A program made the translations under genes and the position numbers. This document shows, one piece after another, positions 12,581 to 28,087 of a DNA stretch of 64,000 bases. The stretch is from Tetragonia tetragonoides (taxonomy: Eukaryota; Streptophyta; Magnoliopsida; Caryophyllales; Aizoaceae): NCBI GenBank assembly GCA_038025085.1, contig CM076151.1:8313001-8377000 (forward strand), in the 5' to 3' direction. The first letter of the stretch is position 1. Every line of letters begins with the position of its first letter. The notes beneath the pieces were generated by a model, which saw only the letters and a program-made list of their open reading frames with translations, ran no database searches and was not told the origin of the DNA.

Positions 12581-14427
12581 ATGGAAATGGATGAAGAAAG
12601 AGTAGGGATGGTGCTTGTTCGAGCTTCGGAATTACGGTCCAAAATCGCGAATTGCATACCCAAAACAAACCCTAATCAAGACCAGATTGAAGGAGATAAT
12701 ACTATCAATGGAGTTCAAGAACGTTCGTCTTTAATTGGTGAAGAAGGTGATGATGAAGCTGAGACGCTTATGAACATTTGCGACGCTTTTGATTCTCTTG
12801 AATCTCAACTCTCTTCATTGCAGGTAAATTCTTTGATTTTTTGATTCATTCGTTATGCTATTGTGGTTTGATTTTTCTAGGGTTTTGTTGGTCTTCTATT
12901 TCTGACCTAGGATTTTTGAAGAAAGGCTTAATTTTGATTGGAATTGTGGAGTTGTTTAAACATTAGTAAGGATGTTATTATTGTGACCCGTTGTCAAATT
13001 TTTTGGTTTAATTCGCTTTTTAGAGGGTTAGAATGTGGAAATTGGTTAGAGAAATAAAGGGTCATCTTTCAATTTTGATTTTAGCAGAAAAATAAGACCT
13101 TTTCTCCCATTTTGTATCCCAAGTTGCATGTTTTCTTGAATAAATATCGAGTTAACTACTAAATTAGTATGATACTGAGTTGCCAGGGGTGTCCATTTCC
13201 TTAGTATAGCCAGGTATATTGTGCCACAACGGTCCTCTTCTTTGATGATTGTTTTATGGTTTAACATAGGTATATAGTTAATTCATTTCCAATTTGCCAC
13301 ACAACTATACGACTGACAATAGTTTATTTCAACTTCCAAGGCATGTAGTGGGAGTTGAATGTCAATATTGGTTTATTGAATAAAATGATCCCTTTTGCAT
13401 GTTGGAAGACAACAAGAGATGGAGATGTTCATCTTTTTGTTATTTTGGTGTTGAGCGGCTTTATACACACTTCCACCTGTACAGTTAAATCAACAAGTTT
13501 GGGATCGGTTACACGTGGTTCCTATATGTCTCAGCGGACGTGGAATGTCAAACCACAAACTATGAAAGACATGAATTTTGGGAAGTCATTGTGAAAGGAC
13601 TATTGCTTGCTAAACAGAGCTTTTTAAGGTAGGATAAGGGGGGTGCAGACAGTAACTTTTTAGAATTGTGATCGTGGACTTTGCCGGATGGTTTAGGTAG
13701 TAGTATATATTTAAGGTTTGCTTATTCTAGGACATGCATTTAGTCTAATTCGTACTGTACTGTGATGTGGCTAATACAAAAAGATGATGGTCAGGCTTTG
13801 CAACAACAGCAGCAATATGAAAGAGAAGCTATGATAGGGGATATTGAGTACAGCCGTAAGATGTTACTCCAAAAGCTTGGTGAGTACAAAGGGCAGCACT
13901 TGGATGTGGTACGAGAGGCAGAAGCTTTTGCCAGTATGAAGGTGCAGCACGACAATGAATTGTTACTTCCCCCATATCCGACCCGCACATCTCGGTCCCT
14001 GGTCTTGGACAACGGTCATCTCACACGATCTTTATACACCCGCAAACTCACACAAAATGGCTATAATGGTAGTGGCACGAATGACTCAAAGCAAAGTCAA
14101 ACTCAGAGTAGCTCCAACAAGTTATGGGGAGGATTGAGATTTCTGGTCCATTCAACTGCTAAGACGATGCTTACCCTTGTTGGTGTGATCTCTCTTCTTA
14201 GTTTGGCTGGTTTTGAGCCCAGGCTTAACAAGAAAGGTGCCAATTTGAAAGTCCTGACCCTGTTTCAACAACCTGATGCCGAAGAGAAGAGACCTACTGC
14301 AGATTGTCCACCAGGGAAAGTGGCAGTGATGGAAGATGGTGTTGTTCGTTGCATTGTGAAAGAGAGAGTTGAAATTCCTTTTGATTCTGTTGCTGATAAT
14401 GCTGATGTTAATTATGGATGCGGTTAG
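12581..14427 (+). CDS. PDV2: Plastid division protein PDV2
   Basis: PDV2 is a chloroplast outer-envelope protein that recruits the dynamin-like ARC5/DRP5B ring on the cytosolic side. Its C-terminal tail binds ARC6 in the intermembrane space. Exons 12581-12823 and 13795-14427 join in phase to give 291 residues, close to the Arabidopsis length. Visible features: N-terminal VLVRASELRSKI; a coiled coil over about residues 65-120 including QYEREAMIGDIEYSRKMLL; the conserved LLLPPYP; one membrane span at about 204-221 (MLTLVGVISLLSLAG); and the family C-terminus CPPGKVAVMEDGVVRC...ERVEIPFDSV ending YGCG. The terminal glycine, known to matter for ARC6 binding in PDV proteins, is present. The start is the first ATG; a second ATG two codons on is also possible. 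No breaks seen. Confidence 0.93.
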
Positions 14428-15078
14428 AATAGCCTTTGTTGTCAACCTTATTGTATATCCTGGCTCCACGACAAGTAATGTGGAATTCTTTTGCACTGAT
14501 TTGCCTAATGATATTATGGTTTTTTGGCATCGTAATGCAATCATTCTATGCATGTCTTTCCTTTTTGTCAAATTCTGCATTGAATGGCTGATACATGTGG
14601 CTTTGGCTTCACCTAATCAGATGGGGCCATGGGTTGCAATGTGGCTTAAATTATGGCCGTGAGTTTTTCAGTCTTGCGCCTCTTGGCCATGTGGATATGA
14701 TATGAGCATGCAAATATGCAATCAAGCTCGTAATCCTTAGTAGTGGCTGCATTTTATGAAGAATCGACGATGGATACGCATGTTCGGTTTGCTTTTTAGA
14801 AATTGTAAATCAACTCTGTTCTCAGACCTTGTGATCCAATGTGATGTGTGTTTATGCTGCTATGTCTGCTTGTAAATCTCAAACTGCCTGTCCCTGTTTC
14901 TGCAGACTGCAGCCAGTTTCCTGTCAAAGTAAAAATTCGTCAAACTTGTGAAAGCTTGAATTTTTGTCAATCTAAGCCTCTTTTCCATGAGAACTTGCTT
15001 CACCCTTTTGCAGTTTGAAGTTCAGAGAGTAGTGAAACTTGTTGATCAGGTTTAAGAATCGAACCTACAAGAACAAGA
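14428..15078. other. PDV2 3' flank and phytoglobin 1 promoter region
   Basis: About 650 bp without coding signal, presumably the PDV2 3' UTR followed by the upstream region of the first phytoglobin. Confidence 0.45.
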
Positions 15079-16596
<1,518 letters not shown>

Positions 16597-16854
16597 CCAG
16601 TAAAAAAGAACCAAACTGGACATAAAAGTGTTGCAAGTTGCGATATATCAACATAGATTTACATTTCTGTTCATAATTCACCTGTATTCATTTTGTTGCA
16701 TATGGTTTATGTATTTGGTGTGAGTTCTTAACTGCCAAACTCCAATACTCCTTATTTCACTAAAGATTGTTTTAAGAGTAGTTGCTTTTTTTTGTGGTCA
16801 AAGGTTACAAAATGCAAGATAATATTCATTGAAACATATCCTAGTAAAGCTTCT

Positions 16855-16992
16855 GTTTAAGGTTGTCTCAGTTGGAGAACATCTCCGGTTCCGCAGCCTC
16901 GGTTGCGGGATCGAGTCTTATCAACCTCTCCCTCCTAATGTAAGAAACTAAAACAAGGAAGGCCTAGTCAGCCACCCCCCCAACCAAAAAAA
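16855..16992 (+). mobile_element. SINE-like sequence
   Basis: It starts near GGTTGTCTCAGTTGGAG (box A-like), has GCGGGATCGAGTCTTA (box B-like) about 45 bases on, and ends with an A-run (CCAAAAAAATAT). No target duplication was found. It lies between the two phytoglobin genes. Confidence 0.4.
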
Positions 16993-18212
16993 TATCTTGC
17001 AACTAAATTTGACCCAAGCAAAAGCTACGCTAAACCAAAAACTTTGATCATGACCACAACTTTGAACCACACCAAAACAAGACCAAGAACAAGTAGATTT
17101 GGGAGCTGAATTTAACCTTAACAGACAAAAGAAAGTGTTAGAAGAGGCGGTTCTTTTTTGTTATGTAGCTTCATTGACATATTAGCTAGTCATCCTCTTT
17201 GGCATACTCGTTCATACAATGCAGGGTATTCTATTTTGTTTTTGTTTTTAATATGTTACAACAAAATCCGCCAAGACAACGTCATCTTCACACCAACATT
17301 TTTATGTTTGAACATTTTAATGGATTAAGTTCAATAAGTAACACGGGATCACTACAAGCATTAAGAAAAAAGAAAAAAGAAAATGGATTTTGGTGCCAAA
17401 AAATAAGAAAAGGTATAAGACTGTTTCAAGGTAAAATATTCAAATATAACACCATCTATTTAAAAGGTATTTTTTTCTTTTGCACTTATTTATCCAAAAG
17501 TAACGCTTTTCTTTTTCGAGAATGTAACAACAGTTATCACATTAAAGACCTTTTTACTCTTATACTGTATGAGTTTTTGTGAATAAAAGAACAAGGAATT
17601 TGTTTAGGGTAACACAATTTATCAAAATTTTCTTGATATACAACGTTTAGTGTAATACACCATTAAGAAAACAGATTTGCAATAAACTTCGAAATCAAGT
17701 CTTTCAAACTTTGAGCTCAGTTATGCCTTCACGAGCTAATACACCATTAAGAAAACAGGTTTATCTATGCAGTTCTTTTCTTTCTTGACACGTTTTAATG
17801 GGCAAATGTTATGTGGCAAATCAATTCCTCTAGTATTTGTTTTCCCCTTATAATGAGTGTGTGGTGGTGGTGCTAACTATGCTATGGTGCTATTTTATTT
17901 TTTTTAACTCATGCATGTGGATGAATAAATGCAACCAAAAGCTTATGGAAACAACATACTTACCACCAAACAATATATACCACTTATAAATTATAACACA
18001 TCTTCATGCCCATCATTGTTTATAGTTTGTAGCCTATTCGTCTTGCTTTCTTAATTAATATTGTTTTTAGACCAAAGTTTCGGCCACCACTCCTTACTTC
18101 CAATAGTAATCTTGGTTTGGTTTTCACTTCCATGGTATCTAGACACTATGAGATACACATACACTTGGCTAATAGTCAAAACCAAGACCTATTAGATACT
18201 AATAGTCAAAAT
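16993..18212. other. Intergenic stretch between the two phytoglobins
   Basis: AT-rich, no coding exon supported. A short direct repeat (ATACACCATTAAGAAAACAG) occurs at about 17655 and 17739. Confidence 0.45.
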
Positions 18213-18223
18213 CAAGACCTAAG

Positions 18224-18404
18224 AAACCAAGGAAGTGTGGTTAAGTAGTAAAAACTCATTCATCCTTAACTAAGGTCGAGGTTCGAATCTTGCCTTGGGC
18301 ATGGAGCCAGTTGTCGCACCTTTTGAGGTGCCTACAAGCCAGCGCCGGAAAATAGTCACTATGATCAACAGTGGATATCTTTGGTTGTGAAACCAAAAAA
18401 AAAC
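18224..18404 (+). mobile_element. SINE, full-length, with 11-bp target duplication
   Basis: The flanking sequence CAAGACCTAAG is present at 18213-18223 and again at 18405-18415. The body begins with box A-like GTGTGGTTAAGTAGTAAA, then box B-like GAGGTTCGAATCTTG (about 18279-18293), and ends in an A-rich tail. A related truncated copy is at 8834-8936. It sits about 190 bp upstream of the proposed first exon of phytoglobin 2. Confidence 0.82.
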
Positions 18405-18593
18405 CAAGACCTAAGGAAAAAAGATAAAAGTAAGGTATGAAAAAGTAGGCTGGCTCTAACCTTCACTGAAAGGTTATTCATCTCTTAATTTTATCAGAAA
18501 CTAATAGATAGGAGCAACTTTTTATTATAAATAGTTGATGCAATGTTACATCTATAACCAGAGTCTTACTATTTGGAAATCTTGGTTTCTCCA

Positions 18594-19891
<1,298 letters not shown>

Positions 19892-20411
19892 GTTGGATCA
19901 TCAGCTACATGGCTTAAGGCTAAAACCCAAGCGAGCGAGAAGCTCTGACAATGTTTTACAATATGAGTTGTATTCAGATCAGTCTTCATGTGTTACATCT
20001 TACATTAGGTGTTCTGTATTATTCTGATAATTAGTTGAGTTAGAATGTAATATGAGTAACAACTTTGTTCAGACTAGTAGTATGAAAATGTTACTGTACA
20101 ATGCAATTATGTAGATGATGCTTGATACATTAATGATAAAGGGGCCTAGAATGTCTGGCAAGTGATCAAAAATTGACTGTTTCTTGGATTAGTCCAAACT
20201 CAAAATAAGCAAAGATCAGTTTCCCCTGAAAATGCTATCTGAAAATCTGAGTTATCTGTCAATCTTTCATTGTTTTTGGATATGTGTCGAATCATAGGGG
20301 AAATTCAGTGAATTGGAAACAAGAAGCAGAAGACTAAATCTCTATCTATATGCTAAAATTCCAGGGTCCCTCGTCCAGAACTTGCACAATTTTTTGATGC
20401 AGACAGCTACT
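19892..20411. other. 3' flank of phytoglobin 2
   Basis: Probable 3' UTR and intergenic DNA; no coding signal seen. Confidence 0.4.
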
Positions 20412-20534
20412 TTTTCTTTTTTTTGGAAACGGCAAGGAAGCTACCCTCCTTGAGGGTAATGAGACGATCCCAGATCATTGGCGAGTGTGAGTAGGGAATA
20501 CGCCATTGCGCTATCCACACCAAACTCGATGCTA
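20412..20534 (-). mobile_element. SINE, minus strand, with 9-bp target duplication
   Basis: ACAGCTACT occurs at 20403-20411 and 20535-20543. Read on the minus strand, the body has box A-like GGATAGCGCAATGGCG and box B-like CTGGGATCGTCTC, and it ends in an A-rich tail (the T-run at 20411-20424 on the plus strand). Confidence 0.75.
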
Positions 20535-20808
20535 ACAGCTACTATAACCTCAGTTGATGCATTTAATTAGCCGACTTTCAACTACTAATAACTCTAAGGG
20601 TTCTCTTCTTTCTTTGTAATCCATCCTTGTTGAGCTCTGCCACACGTGTAGTGAGGGGCTACAAACTTTACCTGGCACCATATATTAGTCCCACCCATTG
20701 ACTTATTTGAATGCAATCAAAAACAAATAATGCAGTGAGCTACTTCACAAATATTATACTGCCTTATATTGTTATATACTAGAATGAGCTCTGTCTTCAA
20801 TCAAATGA

Positions 20809-21803
20809 GTGTGATTTCCTCAAATATACATGATTAGTAAATTAATTCTTCATATAGCTTCGGTTGAGAACTATTCCCAACATATACTCCATTTATTAGG
20901 TTTGGGTAGAGGCAAGGAAGTATGATTTCCACACATATACATGTTTAACAAAATAATTCTCAAGATATACATCATGTAGGATTTCGATTTTTTTCTTCCA
21001 AGTTTTTTTTTTTTTATTTTGATCCGATTATTTTTCTGTCGATTTATTTGTTACTGTTTTTTTTTTCTAGAAGTAGTTGTACGCAACATCAACAGGCAAA
21101 AAAGAAGATGAGAAGACTTCACTAAACAGACAAGCAATATATGTTTAATTATAAAATTGAGAGCATCACTAACTACTTACTTTGGAGATATAGTTACTTA
21201 CACGAAGCTGAATTAAAATGACATATCTGCACCCAATAATCAAAGGTATCATAAAAATTTGCTACAAATAACAATTCTGTAAATTAAAACTAACTCACCC
21301 TTGGCGAAATTTCCTGTGAATTTTATTGACTTTAAAAAAACACTTTTGATTAGAAGATTGTTATTTGTACTGAAGATTCATGGTACCTATGATTATTTGG
21401 TGCTGAAATTTCATTTTGCATGATTAAACAGTAGTTAGTGATGCTCTCAATTTTATGATTAAACATATATTGCTTGTCTCTTGTCTGTTTAGTGAAGTCT
21501 TTTCATCTTCTTTTTTTGCCTATTGATATGGCGTACAACTACTTTTAGAAAAGAAAAAAAACCGTAACAAAATAAATCGGATCAAAATAAAAAAAATAAA
21601 AAAAAAAAAATTGGAAGAAAAAAAAATTGAATTACTACATGATGTATATCTTTGGGAATTATTTTGTTAAACATGTATATGTGAGGAAATCACACTCCTT
21701 GCCTCTATCCAAACCTAATAGATGTATATGTTGGGAAATATTTCTCAACCGAACCTAAATGGGAAATTAGTTTGCTAATCATGTATATTTGAAGAAATCA
21801 CAC
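20809..21803. mobile_element. Mutator-like fold-back element, 995 bp
   Basis: Two long inverted arms of nearly 500 bp each meet around 21306. Both ends begin GTGTGATTTC-like (left GTGTGATTTCCTCAAATATA, right arm inverted GTGTGATTTCTTCAAATATA). A perfect 9-bp duplication, ATCAAATGA, flanks it at 20800-20808 and 21804-21812, the size typical of Mutator-like transposition. The arms share AGAGGCAAGGA, ATACATGTTTAACAAAATAA and TACATCATGTAG. No coding sequence is seen. Confidence 0.9.
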
Positions 21804-21812
21804 ATCAAATGA

Positions 21813-22866
21813 ATGGCCCAAATACCCTGAAAAGCCTAATGAAATTGGTCGTCTGGTTAAATTTCATAACAAAGATTATGAATTTGATTTCCATTAGTCA
21901 CTAGACCTATTCACTAAGGCGAATTCAAAATTATTGTTCGAATTATGTATGCAAGATTTATCTGATTGGATTGCATAAACCAAAACTTGCATGCATTACA
22001 ACTTACAACCCAACATTTCAATTATGTTATTTTGATAATTCTGAAAATTTTATTAAAAGGATAGGAGTAGAGTGTAGGACACCAGTACAGTACACACCTA
22101 AATCTCCAAAAATAACACTACTCTTATTAAACAATTCAATTATGTTAACAACTAACATACTCCATAATCTTATTCTGAACACATTGGACCCAACATTTAA
22201 TTGGCTCTACACAATCTCCAATGCATGAGTGGATCCATAATCTCAAATGTAGTATCATATCACCAATTCACCACTACATTTCTGGACCTACATATATATG
22301 CAGTACTCCAGCTCATAATCCTAATAATTGAACAGAAAGTTCAAAGAAATATTTCCTCAAAAAAAAAAATTCAAAGAAAAAGAATAAAAAATTAGATAAA
22401 GGGTAGTTGCAATCTCACTCTTTTTTTCTTTGGTTTTAATGTTTTATGAGTTGTTTTTTTCTTCTTTTTTTATTTTTCTTTCTGTTTTTGTTATCAGTGG
22501 ATCTCCCAATTTTGGCCTGTTGCATAACCCTAAAACCGAAAGTAGCTAGTTGCTAGCCCATAATGTGCCACTTACATTACATATGAGGTCTTGAATGATT
22601 AATGGTTACCCTTTTTTCATATCATCATTTCACATATTTTGGCGCTAGCAAATAGCAATGTATTACAAACACATTTACATTAATTATTGCATCTCTTGTA
22701 GGGACATCATGTTTTTCGTCCCATCACCATTATAAGGAAAGAAAAAAAAATTAATTAAAATGAAGGAAGAAAAATAAAGATAATGTCTTTTGGTTGCATA
22801 ACTCGAGTTAAATCTATTAATTAAGAGATATAACATTGATTGAGTCTCGTCGATCATCAACTTAAT
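21813..22866. other. AT-rich intergenic stretch
   Basis: No gene or clear repeat boundary seen. The last part is the 3' flank of the minus-strand DUF4228 gene. Confidence 0.4.
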
Positions 22867-23346
22867 TCAGAACTCGAGTCTCTGACCACCTCGTCGTGAC
22901 TGAGGATGAAGCGCTCGGATGGCATCATAACCGGTTAGAACCAAACATGAGCTACGAGCTTGAGAAACCAATTTGGCTGCTACATTTACATTATTGGAAG
23001 TACTTCTTTTGATACTTGAGAACCCAAGTGCTATACTAGCCTTAATAGCTAACCCACACAAGTCTTGTAGGGAAAGGACTTTATTGGCATGAGAAATTGG
23101 TAAGAGAAAATAAATCTGACCAAGCTCAAGCCCTTCATCTTTTGAAATTTGAGGCACAATTGAATCAACAAACATTGATTCTGAGCTACAAAGAAATGAA
23201 GTTGGATGTTGGGTAAGTATGTGGCCTGCTTTGATTGGTTGCTTGAACTCTTGTGATATTCCATCTAAATGGACAATTACAACTTTAGGCTTACAAAAGA
23301 GATAATTGCCATTATCTCTAGACATTTGAGAGCTGCAAATACCCAT
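22867..23346 (-). CDS. DUF4228 / PADRE domain protein
   Basis: A single uninterrupted 159-codon frame. It begins MGICSSQMS, a good N-myristoylation/palmitoylation signal (Gly2 with a nearby Cys), as usual in this plant family. The conserved core follows: PKVVIVHLDGISQEF, IKAGHILTQHPTSFLCSS, GLELGQIYFLLPISH and LSLQDLCGLAIKASIAL, ending in a basic tail. Family members are short and often induced by pathogens or abiotic stress; their biochemical role is unknown. A TATA-like element on the minus strand (CTACATATATAAAAC, about 23397-23412) lies some 55 bp before the ATG. No break seen. Confidence 0.9.
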   Translation of the reverse strand: MGICSSQMSRDNGNYLFCKPKVVIVHLDGISQEFKQPIKAGHILTQHPTSFLCSSESMFVDSIVPQISKDEGLELGQIYFLLPISHANKVLSLQDLCGLAIKASIALGFSSIKRSTSNNVNVAAKLVSQARSSCLVLTGYDAIRALHPQSRRGGQRLEF

Positions 23347-25358
23347 TTCAAGAAAAATATATAAAGAGGAATTGAAGAGAATTAAGAGAAGATGTGTGTT
23401 TTATATATGTAGAATGCAGTAGAGCACCATGCATGAGTATATGAAAAAGTTCAGGGGTTTTGTAGCAGAAGTTTAGGCCAATGGTGACCCACTTGGAAGT
23501 TGGAAAAACCCCAAATAACAAAAACCCAAATAACAAAAAAGAAAAAAAGAAAAGGGTCTATCCAATGATCAAAAAGGGTGATTTGACAAATTTAGCATAA
23601 ATTAAATATCATGTACCTTACATCACAAAGTTGCATTTTTGGTTCACACATCTTTCCAAATGGAAATCCAAAAATAAAATAAATAATTTAAAAAATAAAA
23701 AAATATAAAAATAAAAATAAAAAACAATCAATTGAGTGTTAACAATATATGGTATTAAATGACATGAAGTGACCTGCTTCCAGTATGGTGAGACTATGGA
23801 CCATAGTTAGGATGGAAACAACATAATTCATTCAAGGCCAAAGGGATAGATCGATTGAGAAAAATTCATAAAGTCCTAGTTGAACAAAGCCAAAAAAGAT
23901 TTGGCATTAGTGTCTTGTATAATAAAATAATTGTTCTTTCAAAAAAAAAAAAAAATTAATAATAATTGTCTCATCCCATGAACAGTTGAACACTTCAGTT
24001 TAATCACAGTATCTGTATCATAGCTTTGTGTTTTATAAGCGGTCTAATTAAAACATGGAGAATATCAAATTTATGTGCAACAAGTCTTGGGAGACTGAAG
24101 TTTTTGTGATTTATATGTGGGAAATATAAAATCGTTTTGTTGGTTTTTTTTTTTTTTTTTTGGTTCGGATGAGACAAAGAAGTCAGTACAATATACATAT
24201 ACAATAGTGAAAGGGTAATTCAAATCAGAGACCCAATATACCCAAAACTTCAATTTTAACTAGTAAGTCAAGACATCCTTAGTAACTCGAACTAAAAAAT
24301 GATCTAACGAGTGGCCAACAGCAACATGTGAGACCAGGTAACGTTATTGTTAGTTAAACCCTAAGCAAATAATTTGGCACAGATTGTTACTACCACATAT
24401 CTACTAGTTTGGGAAACTTAACGTGATCAGCTATTTCCATGGTGACCATTGGCTAGAACTTGCACTTTTTTCCAGAAAGATCCATCAATTCGACTCAAAA
24501 ACATAAATCACACCTAATTTTCTCTGTTCATGTACACAGCCAACACAGCTAGATTGACATGATTTTATTCTTTAGCCCATTTTGTTTCCCCTATAAATAT
24601 CTTTCCTCTGTATAAATATCCCTGTGTCTATTGAGACGTGTAGGTGCAAAACTTTACCCCATCCTTGGTGGTTAACTGATCAAAGAATTTACCATTTTGG
24701 CTACTAATACTATGTTTAGCACCAAGTTGTTATGTTCAACAACTTAGAGATTTTCTACAAAATATCTAATGATACTAAAGTGATTCTCATACAAATATCT
24801 ACAAAAATATCAAATGTATAGAAACCATGTTCAAGCGTTTAGACATTATCTAATCCAATACTCGAAGTTTACATCCCCTAGTGAGTTGGGAACCAAGACC
24901 ACAAAAACACAAAAGAAGAGCTTACACATACTAAATCCCTCTCTCAATCATATGTCACAAGTAGTTGTTACAATGGTAATGGTACGTTTAATCGTTAAAC
25001 ATCGATGTATTTGCTTAAGTACATGTGTATATTGACATATGAATGCACGGACATTCCAAGTATCATCTGAGGCTACAATTTGGACTCCCAATCAAAACAG
25101 GATACATAAGCACTTGTAATATCAAAAATCTGAAAAAGAAAATCATTTTCCCTTAAAATTGCATATGTGTCATGTTTTGATTGAGAGTGTTGCAAATTGC
25201 AGTCTCGAGGTGAGAATACACTTGCACATATCACCCCTCATATATGCATAGTACGAACGGCCAGATATATCTGCTACGCACCATAGTGACAACAACTAAT
25301 TCAACGACAGGGTAACGAGATCGATCGAGACAAGACTACAATTAATCCAAAATGAATA
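23347..25358. other. Intergenic stretch between DUF4228 and DC1 genes
   Basis: It contains the minus-strand promoter of the DUF4228 gene at its left end and a short MITE at 25079-25206. No other coding exon is supported; the rest is AT-rich. Confidence 0.45.
25079..25206. mobile_element. Short fold-back MITE
   Basis: The left part GAGGCTACAATTTGG...CAATCAAAAC is repeated inverted on the right (GTTTTGATTGAG...CAAATTGCAGTCTC). The two arms of about 40 bp enclose about 45 bp. No target duplication was identified, so the superfamily is not assigned. Confidence 0.65.
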
Positions 25359-27054
25359 CTACCTAGACATCATAGAGCCAATGACCCCAGCAATGAGAGC
25401 AGTGGGATCACCAAGAACAGCAGAGATAACAAATTGCAAGGCCATACCAGCCATCTCACAACATTTTTGAACCTTAGAACCTTTGCTCTTACTGTTGCTA
25501 GTATACCTGCTACTATGGTGATGGGTCTGAAGCAGGGCCGCCTTAAGGCCAGGGACGTTATTATTAGTCTTCATAATATTAGCCCCAGTAGTAGAAGAAG
25601 TAGTGGTGGTAGTAAAAGTAAGGCCATGCACATTATTGTTGTATAAGGTATGCCAAGTCTCCATCAACATGTCTTTAACACAAGCTACATGTAGATTGTG
25701 CTTCTTATCTGATGATCTGTAGCTCCAGCTCCTCCCTTTTCTCCCACATCTTTGACAAGGGGATGTCACCTAATTTTTCAAGTACAAAAGGTTAATAATA
25801 GAGGGGGGCAAATAGTGTTTGAAGCTATAAGTTCAGACACGCTAAATTATAACTTGTTAGAGCCTGTAAATTGGTATACAAATAACTCTTATCGAATAAG
25901 AATTAGACATCTCACAATTAATATTAATAGTCCCGATATCAAATTTTAAAGCATACGAACTTTTTCCAACACGAACCTTTTGGAAAAAAAGTGCATGTCA
26001 CACATCTGTTCTGTGTTTTCAACTGCAATCTACATTCTCAATAATTTTGATTTGGTGTCAAAACTTATGTTGTTAGAAGTGTGCATGTGGTTGAGACTGG
26101 CATGTATGTAACTCTAGTGGACCATTTGATACCAAATGGGTTTAAATGAGATATTTTATTTGGACTTGGATGTGATGGACCTCTGATCTTCTCTTTGTGC
26201 AAAATTTGGTAGGCCTGTTGAAAATCTAATATGTGTATTTCTGAATTTGAGCTGATTGCTTTAGGTAATCTAGAGGAATTGGATAAGTCTCTCAGTTCAA
26301 CTTTTTCCATACTTCTTGGTGTCTCTTATCACATGTAGCGGTAGTACTCCCTTCTTTTTAGAAAAAATGTCATTATAGACGTTTTTTCTTCAAAATCTAG
26401 AAAAAGAAAACTCCCTCGATTCCAAATTAAACTTCTCATTCGACATTGTACAATCTTTATTTTTCTAGAAAAGACACAATTATTTTTGAAACAGGGTAGT
26501 GAAATCTAAAAAGGATAAGATAGAATGACTACTACAATGGTGGGATCATGTTACATTCCAGTTTTTAACCAATCAGTCCTCTGATTTTTCTATTATAGCC
26601 CTGTTTGGTAACCTTTGAATATCTAATTTGTTGATTGTAAAATAAAATTTAAATAAAATAAATAATAAGTACTAACCTTCCTGTATAGATACAATTTGAC
26701 CTCTCCATCTAACACAGTAGGAAGCTGAGCACAACAGGGATGAAGATCAAATCCACAAGTCTTACAATGGTAAAGAAAGCCTGTAATTCCCCTCTCACAA
26801 GCGTTGCAATACCGCGGTACATTCCCAGGAGGTTTCGACATGAAAATGAAGGAGCATTTGGGGTAAAAAGGGTGGTAGATAGAAAGAGAAGGGATGGCAC
26901 AATGCATATGAAGATCATACTCACAGAAATTACACCTATAGCAAGCTCCTATGCCAATTTCCTTACACCCATCACACTTAAAGGGCACTTCTGTATAATC
27001 CAATTTGAGGTTATGTTTTGGGTGGCTAAAATGAGATATTTCATTGTATTTCAT
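25359..27054 (-). CDS. DC1 (C1-like zinc finger) domain protein
   Basis: Two exons, complement 27054-26677 and 25769-25359, join in phase to 262 residues. DC1 domains are Cys/His zinc modules, greatly expanded in plants, with proposed roles in signalling, lipid binding and stress. Module 1: HFSHPKHNLKL, CDGCKE, CYRCNFCEYDLHMHCA. Module 2: HPFYP, YCNACERGITGFLYHC, CGFDLHPCCA. Module 3 spans the splice: LYLYRKV then CQRCGRKGRSWSYRSS and HNLHVACV. In module 3 the cysteine usually found just after SYRS is replaced by Asp-Lys-Lys, so one zinc ligand appears lost. After a low-complexity Thr/Asn/Ser region the protein ends in a hydrophobic tail (MALQFVISAVLGDPTALIAG), seen in many three-module members. 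A (TA)n tract lies about 80 bp upstream. Confidence 0.88.
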
Positions 27055-27130
27055 GGTGATCTATATAAGTTTAGTTAAATTGAGATATAGTACTTCACAT
27101 TTGGCTTGATACTGCTGGTTATATTTGTAG

Positions 27131-27160
27131 AGTATATATATATATATATATATATATAAG
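27131..27160. repeat. TA dinucleotide microsatellite
   Basis: About fourteen TA units upstream of the minus-strand DC1 gene; it may overlap its promoter. Confidence 0.85.
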
Positions 27161-28070
27161 AAGGTAATTTAATTTGGATTAGATGGATTTGTGAAATGGT
27201 ATATAACTTAGCTTGTCATTGAAGCAAAAGGGGTATCTTGTGCTTATGGATTACAATGGTGACATGTAACCATGGCTATTCTATATGGTAAGGGAGGAAA
27301 TATAGGGCATATTATTATTATTTCATATTCTAGCTAGTCCCACCATAAGAATATGAATTTTCACTTTATGTGATTTCCTTTTGACATTCTGTTTTCGATC
27401 ATGGAAAATATTGGTTCCATTTAGATATAGAGCAAGCTGGTTCAACACTTCAACCATGGTAAATTCAAGGTTTTCAAAATGAGAATTGGAAAATGTTTGA
27501 TAATGCAATTTGGGTTTCTTTTTTTTGGTAATAATGTAATAAGCTGAACTTAATCAAACTTGTTTTGTTGGCGATGTGCACTTACATACCTAGCTTGCTA
27601 TAAAATTTTGTTTTCACATAGGGAGGAATTATAGTTAGAAACTGAAGTACTACAGTATAAGCTAGTACATCTTTAATTTTCTAAATGAGTCTGATGTATG
27701 AGATCAACTCACAATAAAATGGGGTCAATATTTAGATATATAACACCATTGATTATTAATAGTTACGGTCTTATACAAATTTTTGTGTTTGTATTATTGT
27801 TGGAATTAGATACATATGTATTATCTTACCTGCATCTCTGCTTTAGAAAAGGAAGCCTCGTGAAGGGAATTGGTCTAATGTATAAAATCATCATAATCCA
27901 CATGGTATATTACCAGCCAGTTCCTTAATGTTGGAGAAATGGATAAACACATCAAGATATGCAGGAATAAGTTCTATCTTCACAAAGTATTCTAAGGATA
28001 CCTGATTCGCAGTTACCAAAATGTTAATGTTTATTCCATCAACAAATAATTAACCAAATAAAGGTTATAT
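27161..28070. other. Intergenic stretch upstream of the DC1 gene
   Basis: AT-rich; no gene or clear repeat seen. Confidence 0.4.
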
Positions 28071-28087
28071 AAAATGTTTCACCTAGA

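Noticed and set aside
17199..17582. 127-codon open frame between the phytoglobins
   Set aside because: Low-complexity, AT-driven composition, no domain, no splice context.
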